Below are positions 17,987 to 26,956 of a stretch of 64,000 nt of DNA, piece after piece. Below the pieces are notes generated by a model. It made no database searches. It was not told the origin of the DNA and was given only the letters and a program-made list of their open reading frames with translations. The DNA is taken from positions 124,001 to 188,000 of the forward strand of contig NZ_JAUSYH010000001.1 in the NCBI RefSeq assembly GCF_030816715.1, read 5' to 3'. Positions within the stretch are counted from its first letter, which is position 1. Each line of letters begins with the position of its first letter. The DNA is from Streptomyces achromogenes (lineage in GTDB: Bacteria > Actinomycetota > Actinomycetes > Streptomycetales > Streptomycetaceae). The translations under genes and the position numbers were made by a program.

Positions 17987-19411
17987 TCAGACCGGTTCGT
18001 GCTGCGGTTCCTGCTGCGGTTCGCGTCGCGGTTCCGGCAAGTGGGCGGGTACGGCCGTCAGTTCCGACAGCCTGGTGATCCGTGCATAGCCGTAGACCAC
18101 GGAAGCCGTTGCCAGCATGAGCAGCGGGCCGAACACCCACGGATGGGCGGCCATCTCCGTCGACAGATAGCGGTAGGACGCCAAGAACGCGGTGAAGACC
18201 GCCGCGCCGTAGACGACGAACCGCTTCGCCGACCGGTCCCAGCCGCGGTCGAGCGAGCGCAGCGCCATATCGATCGTGAGGGTGAACACCACACCGGCGA
18301 TGATGTCCGCGCCGTAGTGGTAACCGAAGCCCAGCGTTGCGCCCAGCGTGGCGATCAGCCAGAACGCGCCTGCGAACCGCAGCACCCACGGGCCCTTGAG
18401 GGCATGGATGAAGATCGCGGTGGCCCATGCCGTGTGCAGACTGGGCATGCAGTTGCGCGGGGTGATCTCGTCGAAAGGCATCCGCTGCGGAGTGCCGACC
18501 GGCGGCGGCGTGTCCGGCCACAGGTCGGCCACGGCCCAGTGCCCCCCGTCGGCGCCGTAGGCGAAGACCGGTCCGACCACCGGGAAGATCATGTAGATGC
18601 CGGGCCCCAGCAGGCCGATGACCAGGAAGGTGCGCACCAGATGATGGCCCGGGAAGCGGCGCTCGACCGCCACATGGCGCAGTTGGTACAGCGCGACCGC
18701 GACCGCCGCGACCGCGAGCTGGATGTAGACCCATTCGAGAATGTGGGCGCCGACCGTGCCGGTGGCCGCGACGATCCGGCCCGCCAGCCACGACGGGTTG
18801 CCCAAGGCGTGATCGGCGGTGGCCACGTACTGGTCCAGCACCCTCGGGCGGGTCTTCGACGTGATCAGCAGCCAGGCGTAGCCGGTCTTGCGGCCGGCCA
18901 CCAGTAGCAGGGCCAGTCCCACGCCCTTCAGCAGCAGGACACGGTCCCGGCCGGTTCGGCGCGTGACGGCGATGACACCGCAGGCCAATGTCACCCACAA
19001 TGCGCCGTTGCCGAACATCATCTCGGCGCCGACAGCCCATCGCACGAGCCAGAAGACGACGTCGATGCCGACCGCCGCGCCGAGCGCGATGAACCGCTGG
19101 CGCCAGGTGAGCACCACCATCATCAACGCCATGCTGGCGTACAGCACGGTCCCCGATCTGGGGGCGAAGATCACCTCTCGCGCCTGGTCGGTGATCGGCC
19201 CCCGCGCGCCGTGTCGACGCGAGGCGACCTCCAGCGCGATGAGGAATCCGAGGCCCACCACGGTCACCGCGACCCACAACATGCTGCGTGGTTGACGCCA
19301 CGGAACCGCCCGAAGGCTACCGCTTATTCGCGAGGATCCCCGCATTATCCTAGATATCAATTTTTCAACCGATGCGTCATATTTCAACATGATTGTCGTG
19401 AGCTCGAACAT
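17987..19411 (-). CDS. PAP2-superfamily integral membrane phosphatase/transferase
   Basis: A 474-aa polytopic membrane protein. The PAP2 signature is present: CMPSLHTAWA with H326 and GFGYHYGADIIAG with H365, the pair that forms the phospho-histidine site, with the C3-type domain in the last third. The N-terminal part has five to six further helices. The layout resembles actinobacterial inositolphosphotransferase-like (Aur1/Ipt1-type) PAP2 proteins, which move or remove phosphate groups on lipids at the outer membrane face. The C-terminal tail is charged with a PRREPQQEPQHEP repeat. The start is either the Met at 19411 or the one at 19390. Confidence 0.85.
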   Translation of the reverse strand: MFELTTIMLKYDASVEKLISRIMRGSSRISGSLRAVPWRQPRSMLWVAVTVVGLGFLIALEVASRRHGARGPITDQAREVIFAPRSGTVLYASMALMMVVLTWRQRFIALGAAVGIDVVFWLVRWAVGAEMMFGNGALWVTLACGVIAVTRRTGRDRVLLLKGVGLALLLVAGRKTGYAWLLITSKTRPRVLDQYVATADHALGNPSWLAGRIVAATGTVGAHILEWVYIQLAVAAVAVALYQLRHVAVERRFPGHHLVRTFLVIGLLGPGIYMIFPVVGPVFAYGADGGHWAVADLWPDTPPPVGTPQRMPFDEITPRNCMPSLHTAWATAIFIHALKGPWVLRFAGAFWLIATLGATLGFGYHYGADIIAGVVFTLTIDMALRSLDRGWDRSAKRFVVYGAAVFTAFLASYRYLSTEMAAHPWVFGPLLMLATASVVYGYARITRLSELTAVPAHLPEPRREPQQEPQHEPV

Positions 19412-19741
19412 GCTAGCGGAGCGGGCGGCTTCGCTGCTCGGCCTTCCTCCTCACGGTTGTCGACCCCACCCAGGCACCGGCGAGCCCCAGCACGGAACAC
19501 CGCTTCCCCGGGACGAACTCGACCCGGCTGCTCACCGGCGCATCCTGCTCGCCCTCACCGACGACCTCGGATCAAGCACTAGCTGACTGAGTGCTTCCCT
19601 TGGTCGTTGGCCACTCTGGTACTCGACATCGACTTGCTTGGTGAGGCCGGCGCCGTGCCCGAACGAGGTTGTTCGCGGCGTCGCGTTCGAGGAACCCCAT
19701 GGGGCGAGCCCAGGTATCGTCGGGCCGATGAGGGGGAACCG
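19412..19741. other. Intergenic region
   Basis: A short open plus frame to 19586 (LAERAASLLGLPPHGC...LTDDLGSSTS) has no recognisable motif and no ribosome binding site. No promoter can be pinned down. Otherwise nothing seen. Confidence 0.4.
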
Positions 19742-20608
19742 ATGACTTCGAGCACAGCGAACACTCCGGGCACGGCGAGCACGTTCTCCATCGGAGGCGA
19801 ATACCGGGTCTCTCGGCTTGGGTTCGGTGCCATGCGCCTGTCGAGCGAACCCGGCCCTGATCGGGAAGCCGCGATCGCGGTCGCCCGGCGCGCCGTCGAG
19901 CTGGGCGTCACCCTGATCGACACCGCCCACATGTACGGATGGGGTGCCAACGAGGAACTCCTGGCCGAGGCCCTGTGTCCGTACCCGGACGACTTGCTGA
20001 TCACCACCAAGGTCGGGATCACCCAGTCCGGGCCGGAAGGGTGGGCGTACGACGCACGGCCGGAGAGCCTGCGCGAGCAGGTCGAGCAGGGCCTGCGCCG
20101 GCTCCGGACCGAGCGCGTCGGCCTCCTGCAGCTGCACCGGATCGACCCGAAGGTTCCGGTCGCCGAACAGGTCGGCGCGCTCCGCGAACTCCAACTGCAA
20201 GGAAAGATTGGGCACATCGGGCTGTCCGAGGTCACTACCGGGCAGCTCGCAGAGGCCCGGCAGGCCGCCGAGATCGCGAGCGTACAGAACCGCTACAACC
20301 TCTTCGACCGAGACTGCGAGTCGGTTCTGGAGGCATGCGAGGCCAATGGCATCGCCTTTCTTCCCTGGCGCCCTGTCGCCGCAGCAGCCGACTCCGGCCG
20401 GGCATCCGCGCTCGGCACCGTCGCCACCGAACTCGGCGGCACTGCCCCCCAGGTTCTGCTCGCCTGGCTGCTCGCCCGTTCCCCGGTCGTCCTGCCGATC
20501 CCCGGAACCGCTTCGCTCGCCCATCTGGAGGAGAATCTCGCTGCGGCAGACCTCCGGCTCACCGACTCCCAGCGGCAGCGCCTCGACCGGTCGGCCGTGC
20601 CCGCGTAG
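19742..20608 (+). CDS. Aldo/keto reductase
   Basis: A 288-aa NADP(H)-dependent oxidoreductase of the AKR TIM-barrel family, slightly shorter than average. The catalytic tetrad is complete: D60 and Y65 in LIDTAHMYGWG, K90 in LITTKVG and H132 in LLQLHRID. The C-terminal cofactor segment reads VVLPIPGTASLAHLEENLAA. Start ATG at 19742 follows GAGGGGGA. It is monocistronic, cut off downstream by a broken IS701-type transposase at 20622. It is a different AKR subgroup from the one at 33529. Substrate unknown. Confidence 0.9.
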   Translation: MTSSTANTPGTASTFSIGGEYRVSRLGFGAMRLSSEPGPDREAAIAVARRAVELGVTLIDTAHMYGWGANEELLAEALCPYPDDLLITTKVGITQSGPEGWAYDARPESLREQVEQGLRRLRTERVGLLQLHRIDPKVPVAEQVGALRELQLQGKIGHIGLSEVTTGQLAEARQAAEIASVQNRYNLFDRDCESVLEACEANGIAFLPWRPVAAAADSGRASALGTVATELGGTAPQVLLAWLLARSPVVLPIPGTASLAHLEENLAAADLRLTDSQRQRLDRSAVPA

Positions 20609-20621
20609 CGGGCCGACCGCC

Positions 20622-21245
20622 ACTGGCCGGCATGCAGCATCTGCTGTGCCGGGCCTCTTGGGATGCCGACGCCGTCCGCGACGACGTGCGCGAATACGTC
20701 GTCGAGCACCTCCACGACGAGGCCGGGGTGCTGGTCGTCCACGAGACCGGCGACGTGAAGAAGGGCACCCATACCGGCGGAGTGCAGCGGCAGTACACCG
20801 GAACGGCCGGGCGGACCGAGAATTTCCAGGTCGCCGTCCACCTCCTCTACGCCGGCGCGCGGGGGCACGCGGCGGTAGACCGGGAGCTGTACATCCCGGC
20901 TCCTGGACGTGCGACCCGGACCGCTGCCGGGCCGCGGGGCTCAGCGAGGACCCCGTTTTCGCGACCAAGCCGGAACCGGCCCGGGTGATGATCGAACGGT
21001 TCCTGGACGCCGGACACCGAGTCGGCCGGGTCACGGGTGACGAGGTCTACGGCGGCAACCCAGAACTGCGGACGGCTCTGTAGGGACGCGGTATCGGTTA
21101 TGTCCTCGCGGCGGCTTGCTCGGTCGAAGCGCCCACCGGCACAGGTACGTTCCGCGTCGACGCTCTGGCTAAGAAGGTGCCGAAGAGTGCCTGGCAGAAG
21201 CGCTCAGCCGGACGCGGCGCGAAGGGGCAGCGGTTCTACGACTGG
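20622..21245 (+). pseudogene. IS701-type transposase, truncated with frameshifts and stop
   Basis: In order and over shifting frames: MQHLLCRASWDADAVRDDVR, VLVVHETGDVKKGTHTGGVQ RQYTGTAGR, SWTCDPDRCRAAGLSEDPVF ATKP, MIERFLDAG and VTGDEVYGGNPELR, then a TAG stop at 21081 followed by GIGYVLAAACS and KGQRFYDWA. This is the central part of an IS701-family DDE transposase, with the usual DETG changed to HETG. N- and C-terminal parts are missing. A fragment IRRNRTTGGPA at about 21300 may be its continuation. Confidence 0.8.
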
Positions 21246-21910
21246 GCCCATCGACCTCGCCGAAGCGGCACATGGCCGCCACCAGTTGCCGATCCGCCGC
21301 AACCGCACCACCGGTGGGCCCGCAAGCTGGAGCAACACGGCATGGGGTCCAAGCGTTGATCGGTACAGCCCGACCTGGCGGCCTGCTCGATCTTCGCGCA
21401 GCAGGCTGCGCGGGCCTCCTCGTCGATCTGGTTCTCGAGTTCGGCGCGCAAACGCGGTCCGGCCGTCGAAGCCCTCGTGCGGGATGTCGGCTTGCCCGGC
21501 ATGCCGGATCATGGCCGCCGTACCGATCTGCTACCAGAAGCTCGCGGAACCTGCTACGTGAGAAAACCTCCAAAGGTTTCACGACGCATTGCCCGGACAC
21601 GCCGGGCACGCGAAAAGACTGGGCGATACACGTCATGTCTAGTGAGTGCACCAAAACATCGAATCCGTTCAGGGCCACGACTTGGAAAGCCGTGCCAGGA
21701 ATGACTAGTCTGTCGATCTCACTTCAAGAGTACGTCATTCGATGTCACCCAGCATGATGCACCTACGGCCCACATTCGGCTTTACCCCAATCGAAGACGA
21801 CATGACTTTACGCAGCTCGGCGACACTGCCAGTTCAACGCCATCCGCGGTGACTTGTTATCGCCACCCCTCTATCAGCTCCAGAATTTACTATCATCCCC
21901 GAGGTTCACT
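21246..21910. other. IS debris and leader region of the biosynthetic cluster
   Basis: 21246-21640 holds frame-broken IS701-like debris (for example LPIRRNRTTG). 21640-21910 is noticeably more AT-rich and has no gene; it must carry the promoter of the operon starting at 21911. A TACTAT at about 21887 could be a -10 box, but no matching -35 and no ARE-type palindrome (the target of butyrolactone receptors) could be found by eye. Confidence 0.5.
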
Positions 21911-24694
21911 ATGGTCCAGCAGTTACGCACCACATGGCTGCTCGAAAAAGGGCCGAAGCTGACTGATCCAGAACAGGTCGGTAACAAATTCGCGCGGCAG
22001 GTGGTGCTGGCCCGGGAGAAATTCCCGGTCCCTCCCCTGGTGTGTGTGCCGGCGACGGTCTTCGACAGCGTGGTCAGTCCCGTGCTCGCTTCGTACCCCG
22101 CCGACGCGGAGGTGGCCGGAGATCTGGCCGCGCACGCCCGTGAACTTCGGCGCCGGGTCCTCGGCCTCGAGGTTCCGGACGAGCTGCGCCACGAGTTGGC
22201 GGACCGGCTCGACAGCCTCGCGGGCTCGGACGGGTTGTTGGCCGTGCGAGCCTGCGTGGTGCCGCGTCCCGGTCAGGGGCACTCGGGTGAGGACTCCGCG
22301 CAGGACCCTTTCGCCGGTCTGAGCGACAGCTTTCTCTATGTCAGGCGCGAGGAAATCGCCGACCGGATCGTGGCGTGCTGGGCGTCGGCGTTCAACTCCG
22401 AAGCGGTGATCTATCGAGACGTCCGCGGCCTGGACCCGTTCGCGGCGCGAGTTGCCGTGGGAATCCAGCCCATGGTCATGGGCACGCGCTCGTTCGTGGC
22501 GTTCACCCGTGACCCCCGGGACGGCTCCAACCGCTGTGTGATCGCCGCTGCCCATGGCATCGGGGAGGGAGTGGTCCAGGAGAAGGCCGACGTCGATCAC
22601 TTCTTCGTCGACTCCGTGTCAGGAGAGATCGAGGCGCAGGTGGTGATCAAGACTCGGGCGGTCGGCTTCGACCCGGGACGGCCGGCCGAGGGGCCCGTCG
22701 CCGTCCCCATCGAGGAGGGGCTGGAGGCCCTGCCCGTACTGACCGACACCGAACTGCAGGAGATCACCGCACTGGCGGCGGATATCGAGAAGCGATTCGG
22801 GGCCCCACAGGATGTCGAAGGCACCATCACTGCGGACGGTGCGATCCATCTGGTACAGGCGCGGCCCATCGCGGTGGCACCGGAATGTCCCACGGGATCG
22901 CCGCGGACCGAGGGCGGGGCCCCGGCGATCCTGTGGGACAACAACAACGTCACGGAGAGCTTTCCCGGTGTCAGCAGCGCGCTGACCTTCTCGGTGGCCC
23001 GTGAGCTGTACGAGGTGGGCTTCACCGACCTGTACCGGCGGATGGGCGTGCCCCCGGCCACCTTGCGGCACAACCGGCCACTGCTGCAGCGGATGATCGG
23101 ATACCTCGACGGCCGGATCTACTATCAGCTCGGCTCCTGGTACCGGCTGCACGGCCAGATCCGCTGCTTCCGCCCGCTCTGGTCGACCTGGGAGCAGGCG
23201 CTCGGAGTCGCCGAACGGAGCGCTGTCCGGGACGCTGGGACACCCGCCCGGAGGCTACGCCGTCGGCTGGCTGAACTGGCCGACGTCACGGAGATCCTCC
23301 TCAGACTGGCGGCCCACCCCCGCCGGGTCCGTCGTTTTCTGCGCTGGTGGGACGACTACCACCCGCGGTTCGCCGACGTGTCGGCGATGGGCGCGTACGA
23401 GGCGGTACAGGCGTACCGCGAACTGTGGACGCAGGTGAGCCGACGCTGGGGAGTCACCCTGGTCAATGGCGTGTTCCTGTTCACCGCGACCTGGGCGGCG
23501 AACAGTCTCCTTAACCGGTGGTTACCGCAGGCGGACCGGAGTCTGCTCAACGGCATGCTGGCCGGCGGACGGGAGAACCGGTCCGCCGCTGCCCTGCACT
23601 CAGCGGTCGCCCTGGCCTCCGCGGCTGCGGAGGACCCGACGCTGCGGGCGGCCGTCATGTCGAAGACGAACCCCCAGCGGCTGTGGGCCCAGCTGACGGC
23701 GGGCAGCCACGGCGAGGACTTCGCGTCCGCGTTGCGCGAGTACGTCCGGGTGTACGGCGACCGCGGACTGCATGACCTCAAACTCGAGACGCTCACACCG
23801 CGAGACGAACCGTGGACGGTGCTGAACACTGTGCGTGCCTTCCTGCAGTCGGAACTGACCGTGCAGGGGAGCCGGGCCGTCGGACAGGAGGTGCGGGAGC
23901 GGGCTGAGCGGGAACTTCGGGCGCGCTGCCGCAACCCACTGAAGAGGACCGTACTCACCGGGGTGTTCGGGGCGATGCGGGTCCTGTTGCGCGTGCGTGA
24001 GGACACCCGGTTCTGCCGCAGCCAGCTCTTCGGGGACTGCCGTGCCCTACTGCTGCGGCTGGGCGAGGAACTGGCCGCCACTGGGCGTCTGGACCGGCCG
24101 AGGGACGTGCTGAACCTCACCTTCGATGAGGTCCTGGGAGCGTACGAGGGCACGCTTGCGGGGGCTGACCTACGAGGGCTGGCGGCGGTACGGGCCGCCG
24201 AGCTGGCCCGTTGGACGGATCGTGAGGTGTTGCCGACCCGACTGGAGACCGACCCCGACCTGCCGCTGGCTGTCGCGCTGCGGGCAGTCGTAGGGTCGGA
24301 GGACGGCGCGGGCGGCGGCATTGAGCCGCAGCCCGGAACGGCCGGCTCCGGCGCGGCGGCGCCCGGCGTACTGACCGGGCTGGCCTCCAGCTCGGGCACC
24401 GTGCGCGGCCGGGCCAAGGTCGTCCTCGACCCCTCGACCGGCGCCGATGAATGCCGTGACCGCATTCTCATCGCACGTGAGACAGACCCCGGCTGGCTGT
24501 TCCTCATGATGTCGGCCAAGGCCCTCGTAGTGGAGCGCGGGACGCTGTTGTCGCACACCGCCATCACCGGGCGGTTGCTGGGCATCCCCACAGTCGTGGC
24601 GGTGCCCGAGGCCACGGATCTCATCGCGGACGGCAGCCTTGTCGAGGTCGACGGCTCCGCCGGCACCGTGCGTATCCTGGACGAGGCGTCATGA
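21911..24694 (+). CDS. PEP-synthase-like dikinase (rifampin-phosphotransferase-type layout)
   Basis: A 927-aa enzyme and first gene of the cluster. Residues ~15-330 form an ATP-grasp PEP/pyruvate-binding domain (GNKFARQVVLAREKFPVPPL at the start; VEGTITADGAIHLVQARPIA at the end). The last ~90 residues are the swivelling His domain with H882 in RGTLLSHTAITGRLLGIPTV. The middle ~480 residues (from ILWDNNNVTESFPGVSSALT) replace the TIM barrel of true PEP synthase, as in rifampin phosphotransferase (~870 aa). By family chemistry it would split ATP and move the beta-phosphate through His882 to an acceptor held by the middle domain. Given the neighbours, the acceptor is probably a cluster intermediate. 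ATG at 21911 is chosen; the next gene overlaps its stop by 4 nt. Confidence 0.85.
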   Translation: MVQQLRTTWLLEKGPKLTDPEQVGNKFARQVVLAREKFPVPPLVCVPATVFDSVVSPVLASYPADAEVAGDLAAHARELRRRVLGLEVPDELRHELADRLDSLAGSDGLLAVRACVVPRPGQGHSGEDSAQDPFAGLSDSFLYVRREEIADRIVACWASAFNSEAVIYRDVRGLDPFAARVAVGIQPMVMGTRSFVAFTRDPRDGSNRCVIAAAHGIGEGVVQEKADVDHFFVDSVSGEIEAQVVIKTRAVGFDPGRPAEGPVAVPIEEGLEALPVLTDTELQEITALAADIEKRFGAPQDVEGTITADGAIHLVQARPIAVAPECPTGSPRTEGGAPAILWDNNNVTESFPGVSSALTFSVARELYEVGFTDLYRRMGVPPATLRHNRPLLQRMIGYLDGRIYYQLGSWYRLHGQIRCFRPLWSTWEQALGVAERSAVRDAGTPARRLRRRLAELADVTEILLRLAAHPRRVRRFLRWWDDYHPRFADVSAMGAYEAVQAYRELWTQVSRRWGVTLVNGVFLFTATWAANSLLNRWLPQADRSLLNGMLAGGRENRSAAALHSAVALASAAAEDPTLRAAVMSKTNPQRLWAQLTAGSHGEDFASALREYVRVYGDRGLHDLKLETLTPRDEPWTVLNTVRAFLQSELTVQGSRAVGQEVRERAERELRARCRNPLKRTVLTGVFGAMRVLLRVREDTRFCRSQLFGDCRALLLRLGEELAATGRLDRPRDVLNLTFDEVLGAYEGTLAGADLRGLAAVRAAELARWTDREVLPTRLETDPDLPLAVALRAVVGSEDGAGGGIEPQPGTAGSGAAAPGVLTGLASSSGTVRGRAKVVLDPSTGADECRDRILIARETDPGWLFLMMSAKALVVERGTLLSHTAITGRLLGIPTVVAVPEATDLIADGSLVEVDGSAGTVRILDEAS

Positions 24695-25599
24695 TCCTCA
24701 GATGGGGCCGCTACATCGCTGTCGCCTACCCGCTCAGGATTCAGCTGCCCATCATGGCGTCCTGGGCCGTCGGACTGACCGCCCTGTTCGCCGCCGCCTC
24801 CGACACGATCAACCACTGGCGCCCAGACGGCGAGTTGGCCGTCACGGCAGTGACCCTCGTGATCGACATGCTCCTGCTGCGAGCCCTCGACGATCTACGC
24901 GACCACGCGTACGACCTCACCCACAACCCAAGTCGGCCCTTGCCCAGCAGAGTCGTGAGCCAACGCGACCTGGGAGCATTGGTCGCCGTGGGCGCCTTGG
25001 CCCTGCTGCTGCTCAACGCCGACCGCGGCCCTGTGCTCATCGCACTCCTCCTGCAACTCTGCTACGGCATCGGCGTGATGACGGTCGACTGGCTGACCGA
25101 TTGGCCGCCCGCCGACCGGCTGTGGCTGGGCCTCGCCCTCAACCTGCCGATCCAGACACTGCTGAGCCTTTACGTGTACGCCGGCTTCCTACGCGCCGAG
25201 CACCAACAGCCGGACCTGGCGGGGCTGATGATTCTCGTCGCGGCGACCCTGTGCGGGCTCTGTCTGGAACTGGGCCGGAAGACCACCCGCCACCCACGGC
25301 CGGGAGAGCGGACCTACGTCACGGTGCTCGGCCCATCGGTGACATCCGCCGCAGCGATGGCGGCCGCGACGACGGCCGCCGCCATCGTGCTGGTGATCCT
25401 GCGGCCGTGGCACGACGCCTCCCCCGTCCATGCCTGGGGATGGCTGGTCGTGCTGCCGCCGGCGCTGCCGGCCGTCGCGGCCCTGCGCTTCTCCGCCGGC
25501 ACGCCACGCTGGCCGGGACCGCTCCTCAGGAGCTACCTGCCGGCCGTGTACATCAGCTTCCTCGCGATCGGCTGGCTGACGAAAGGAGCCTTGTCATGA
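24691..25599 (+). CDS. UbiA-family membrane transferase (variant motifs)
   Basis: A 302-aa polytopic membrane protein with about eight helices and the UbiA fold pattern. The first Asp-rich motif is LRALDDLRDHAYD (D67, D68, D71, D75) followed by HNPSRPLPS, the expected place of NDxxDxxxD..RPLxxG. The second motif is LELGRKTTRHPRPGERTY instead of the usual DxxD..R..GK form. Canonical members transfer prenyl groups to aromatic or other acceptors with Mg-diphosphate; the altered motifs leave the donor open. ATGA overlap with the gene before and with the kinase after. In this setting it may attach a lipid group to a phosphorylated intermediate (inference). Confidence 0.8.
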   Translation: MILRWGRYIAVAYPLRIQLPIMASWAVGLTALFAAASDTINHWRPDGELAVTAVTLVIDMLLLRALDDLRDHAYDLTHNPSRPLPSRVVSQRDLGALVAVGALALLLLNADRGPVLIALLLQLCYGIGVMTVDWLTDWPPADRLWLGLALNLPIQTLLSLYVYAGFLRAEHQQPDLAGLMILVAATLCGLCLELGRKTTRHPRPGERTYVTVLGPSVTSAAAMAAATTAAAIVLVILRPWHDASPVHAWGWLVVLPPALPAVAALRFSAGTPRWPGPLLRSYLPAVYISFLAIGWLTKGALS

Positions 25600-26249
25600 A
25601 CGAGACCACCTCGGCCCCCGATTCCCTCGGCTTCTGGACACTCCTCGGCTCCGACTTCGCCGGCAAGTCAACCGTGTTGAACACCCTGCACGACGATCAC
25701 GGCTGGCGGGTCGTGTCCTACGATGACCGCTACCTCGGCGACCATCCGCTGATCAGCCAGTTGCGGCAACACTGGATCGACGACGCTTTCGTGTGGTCCG
25801 GCAAGCGCTACTCCCCCGAACTCGTCCTGTCCGTACTGCACCCCATCGTGCTGCACCTGCGGGACGAACTCACCCGCTTCGCCGGATACGAGCGGCTGAT
25901 CGTCGACTCGTACTTCTACAAACTGCTCGCGAAGTGCCGGCTGCTCGGCGTGGAGCACGAACCCATCTTCAGCTACTGGCGCAGCTTCCCCCGCCCACGG
26001 GGTGTGCTCTACCTCGACGTGCCGCCCGAAGTCGCCTGGACGCGCAGCGCGCAGGGCTCGCGGCTCAACCCGTTCGAGTACCACGCCGTCCCAGACTTGC
26101 CCGGGGGCTTTCTCCGGCTCCAGTCCGAGATGCGCTCCGCGGTGCTGGAGGAGGTCGGCAGCGTCCCGGTGACCGTCGTCGATGGAGCCGCCGACCCGGA
26201 AACGGTCGTGGCGAAGGTACTGGCCGTCCTCGGGACGGAGGCCATGTGA
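25596..26249 (+). CDS. P-loop nucleotide/thymidylate-kinase-like protein
   Basis: A 217-aa cytoplasmic protein with a Walker A loop at residues 18-26 (GSDFAGKST) and the general size of thymidylate-kinase-like NMP kinases. VLYLDVPPEVAWTRSAQGSR resembles the LxxxPxxxxxR segment that follows the lid in that group. The usual DRY/DR(Y/H) nucleotide motif appears as VDSYFYK, so the acceptor is probably not dTMP. ATG at 25596 has AAAGGAG just upstream. Overlaps both neighbours (ATGA at 25596; TGATG at 26247-26251). A small-molecule phosphorylating role in the pathway is an inference. Confidence 0.75.
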   Translation: MNETTSAPDSLGFWTLLGSDFAGKSTVLNTLHDDHGWRVVSYDDRYLGDHPLISQLRQHWIDDAFVWSGKRYSPELVLSVLHPIVLHLRDELTRFAGYERLIVDSYFYKLLAKCRLLGVEHEPIFSYWRSFPRPRGVLYLDVPPEVAWTRSAQGSRLNPFEYHAVPDLPGGFLRLQSEMRSAVLEEVGSVPVTVVDGAADPETVVAKVLAVLGTEAM

Positions 26250-26956
26250 TGAACCTGGACGAACGCCCGCCCAGACCGCCCACACAGGAGCGGTTGGCCG
26301 AACTCCTCGCCCGGCGTGCTGCCTGGGTGGGGCGGCCTCCGCGCCGCCCAGTGGCCGGTGAACCCCCGGAGACCACGGTGCTGGTGGTCCTGCGCGCCGT
26401 CGACCTGCCCGGACTGGTGCGCGGCGCGCTGGACTTCACGGCAAGGCTGACCCACGACGAAGCCGATGCCTGGCGACGTTCCTGGACCACGACCCGCTTC
26501 CTGTTCGGCAATCCCGCCAATCTCACCGCACGCGCTCCGGCGCGCGTCATCTCCCCTGGCGGAAACACAGCCTGGCTCGGCCCCTTCCCCGCAACTCGTC
26601 TGCCCGGGCCGAGCAGGCTGCTCAAACCGGTGGCCGGTGTGCTGCTGGATCTGCCGGACACCGTTGAGGTACCCGGCACCGGCGGCCCGGCCGACGCCAC
26701 GTACCGGGAACTGCACATAGCCGTCCGAGACCTGTCGTTCGCGCAGTATCTCGTCCATCTCCATCACGCGCTGGCCGAGTCGGTGCTCATGGGACGGCTG
26801 GCGCCCGGCGGACCGCTGCGTCTGGTCCACCGTCCGGACCTCGACGCCAGGGCCTTGGACCAGGACCCCGACTACGCCCGTGTCCACCAAGAGCGCAGCG
26901 ACCCGGACAGGCTCCGTCTCTACGTCTCGCTCTCATCCGACCCGCCCAAGGCATGA
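26249..26956 (+). CDS. Conserved-looking cluster protein of unknown function
   Basis: A 235-aa soluble protein that I cannot assign to a family. It has a charged, Pro/Arg-rich first 45 residues, then VLVVLRAVDLPGLVRGALDF, a central ISPGGNTAWLGPFPATRLPG block and a C-terminal LHIAVRDLSFAQYLVHLHHA LAESVLMG helix. No signal peptide, membrane helix or metal motif is evident apart from the HLHHA cluster. Its start overlaps the kinase stop, and its end overlaps the next start by 4 nt, so it is co-translated and probably acts in the same pathway. Confidence 0.65.
   Translation: MNLDERPPRPPTQERLAELLARRAAWVGRPPRRPVAGEPPETTVLVVLRAVDLPGLVRGALDFTARLTHDEADAWRRSWTTTRFLFGNPANLTARAPARVISPGGNTAWLGPFPATRLPGPSRLLKPVAGVLLDLPDTVEVPGTGGPADATYRELHIAVRDLSFAQYLVHLHHALAESVLMGRLAPGGPLRLVHRPDLDARALDQDPDYARVHQERSDPDRLRLYVSLSSDPPKA

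Noticed and set aside
24639..25600. Alternative frame running through the UbiA-like gene into the kinase gene
   Set aside because: The first part is an out-of-frame reading of the UbiA-like gene; the kinase begins at its own ATG at 25596.
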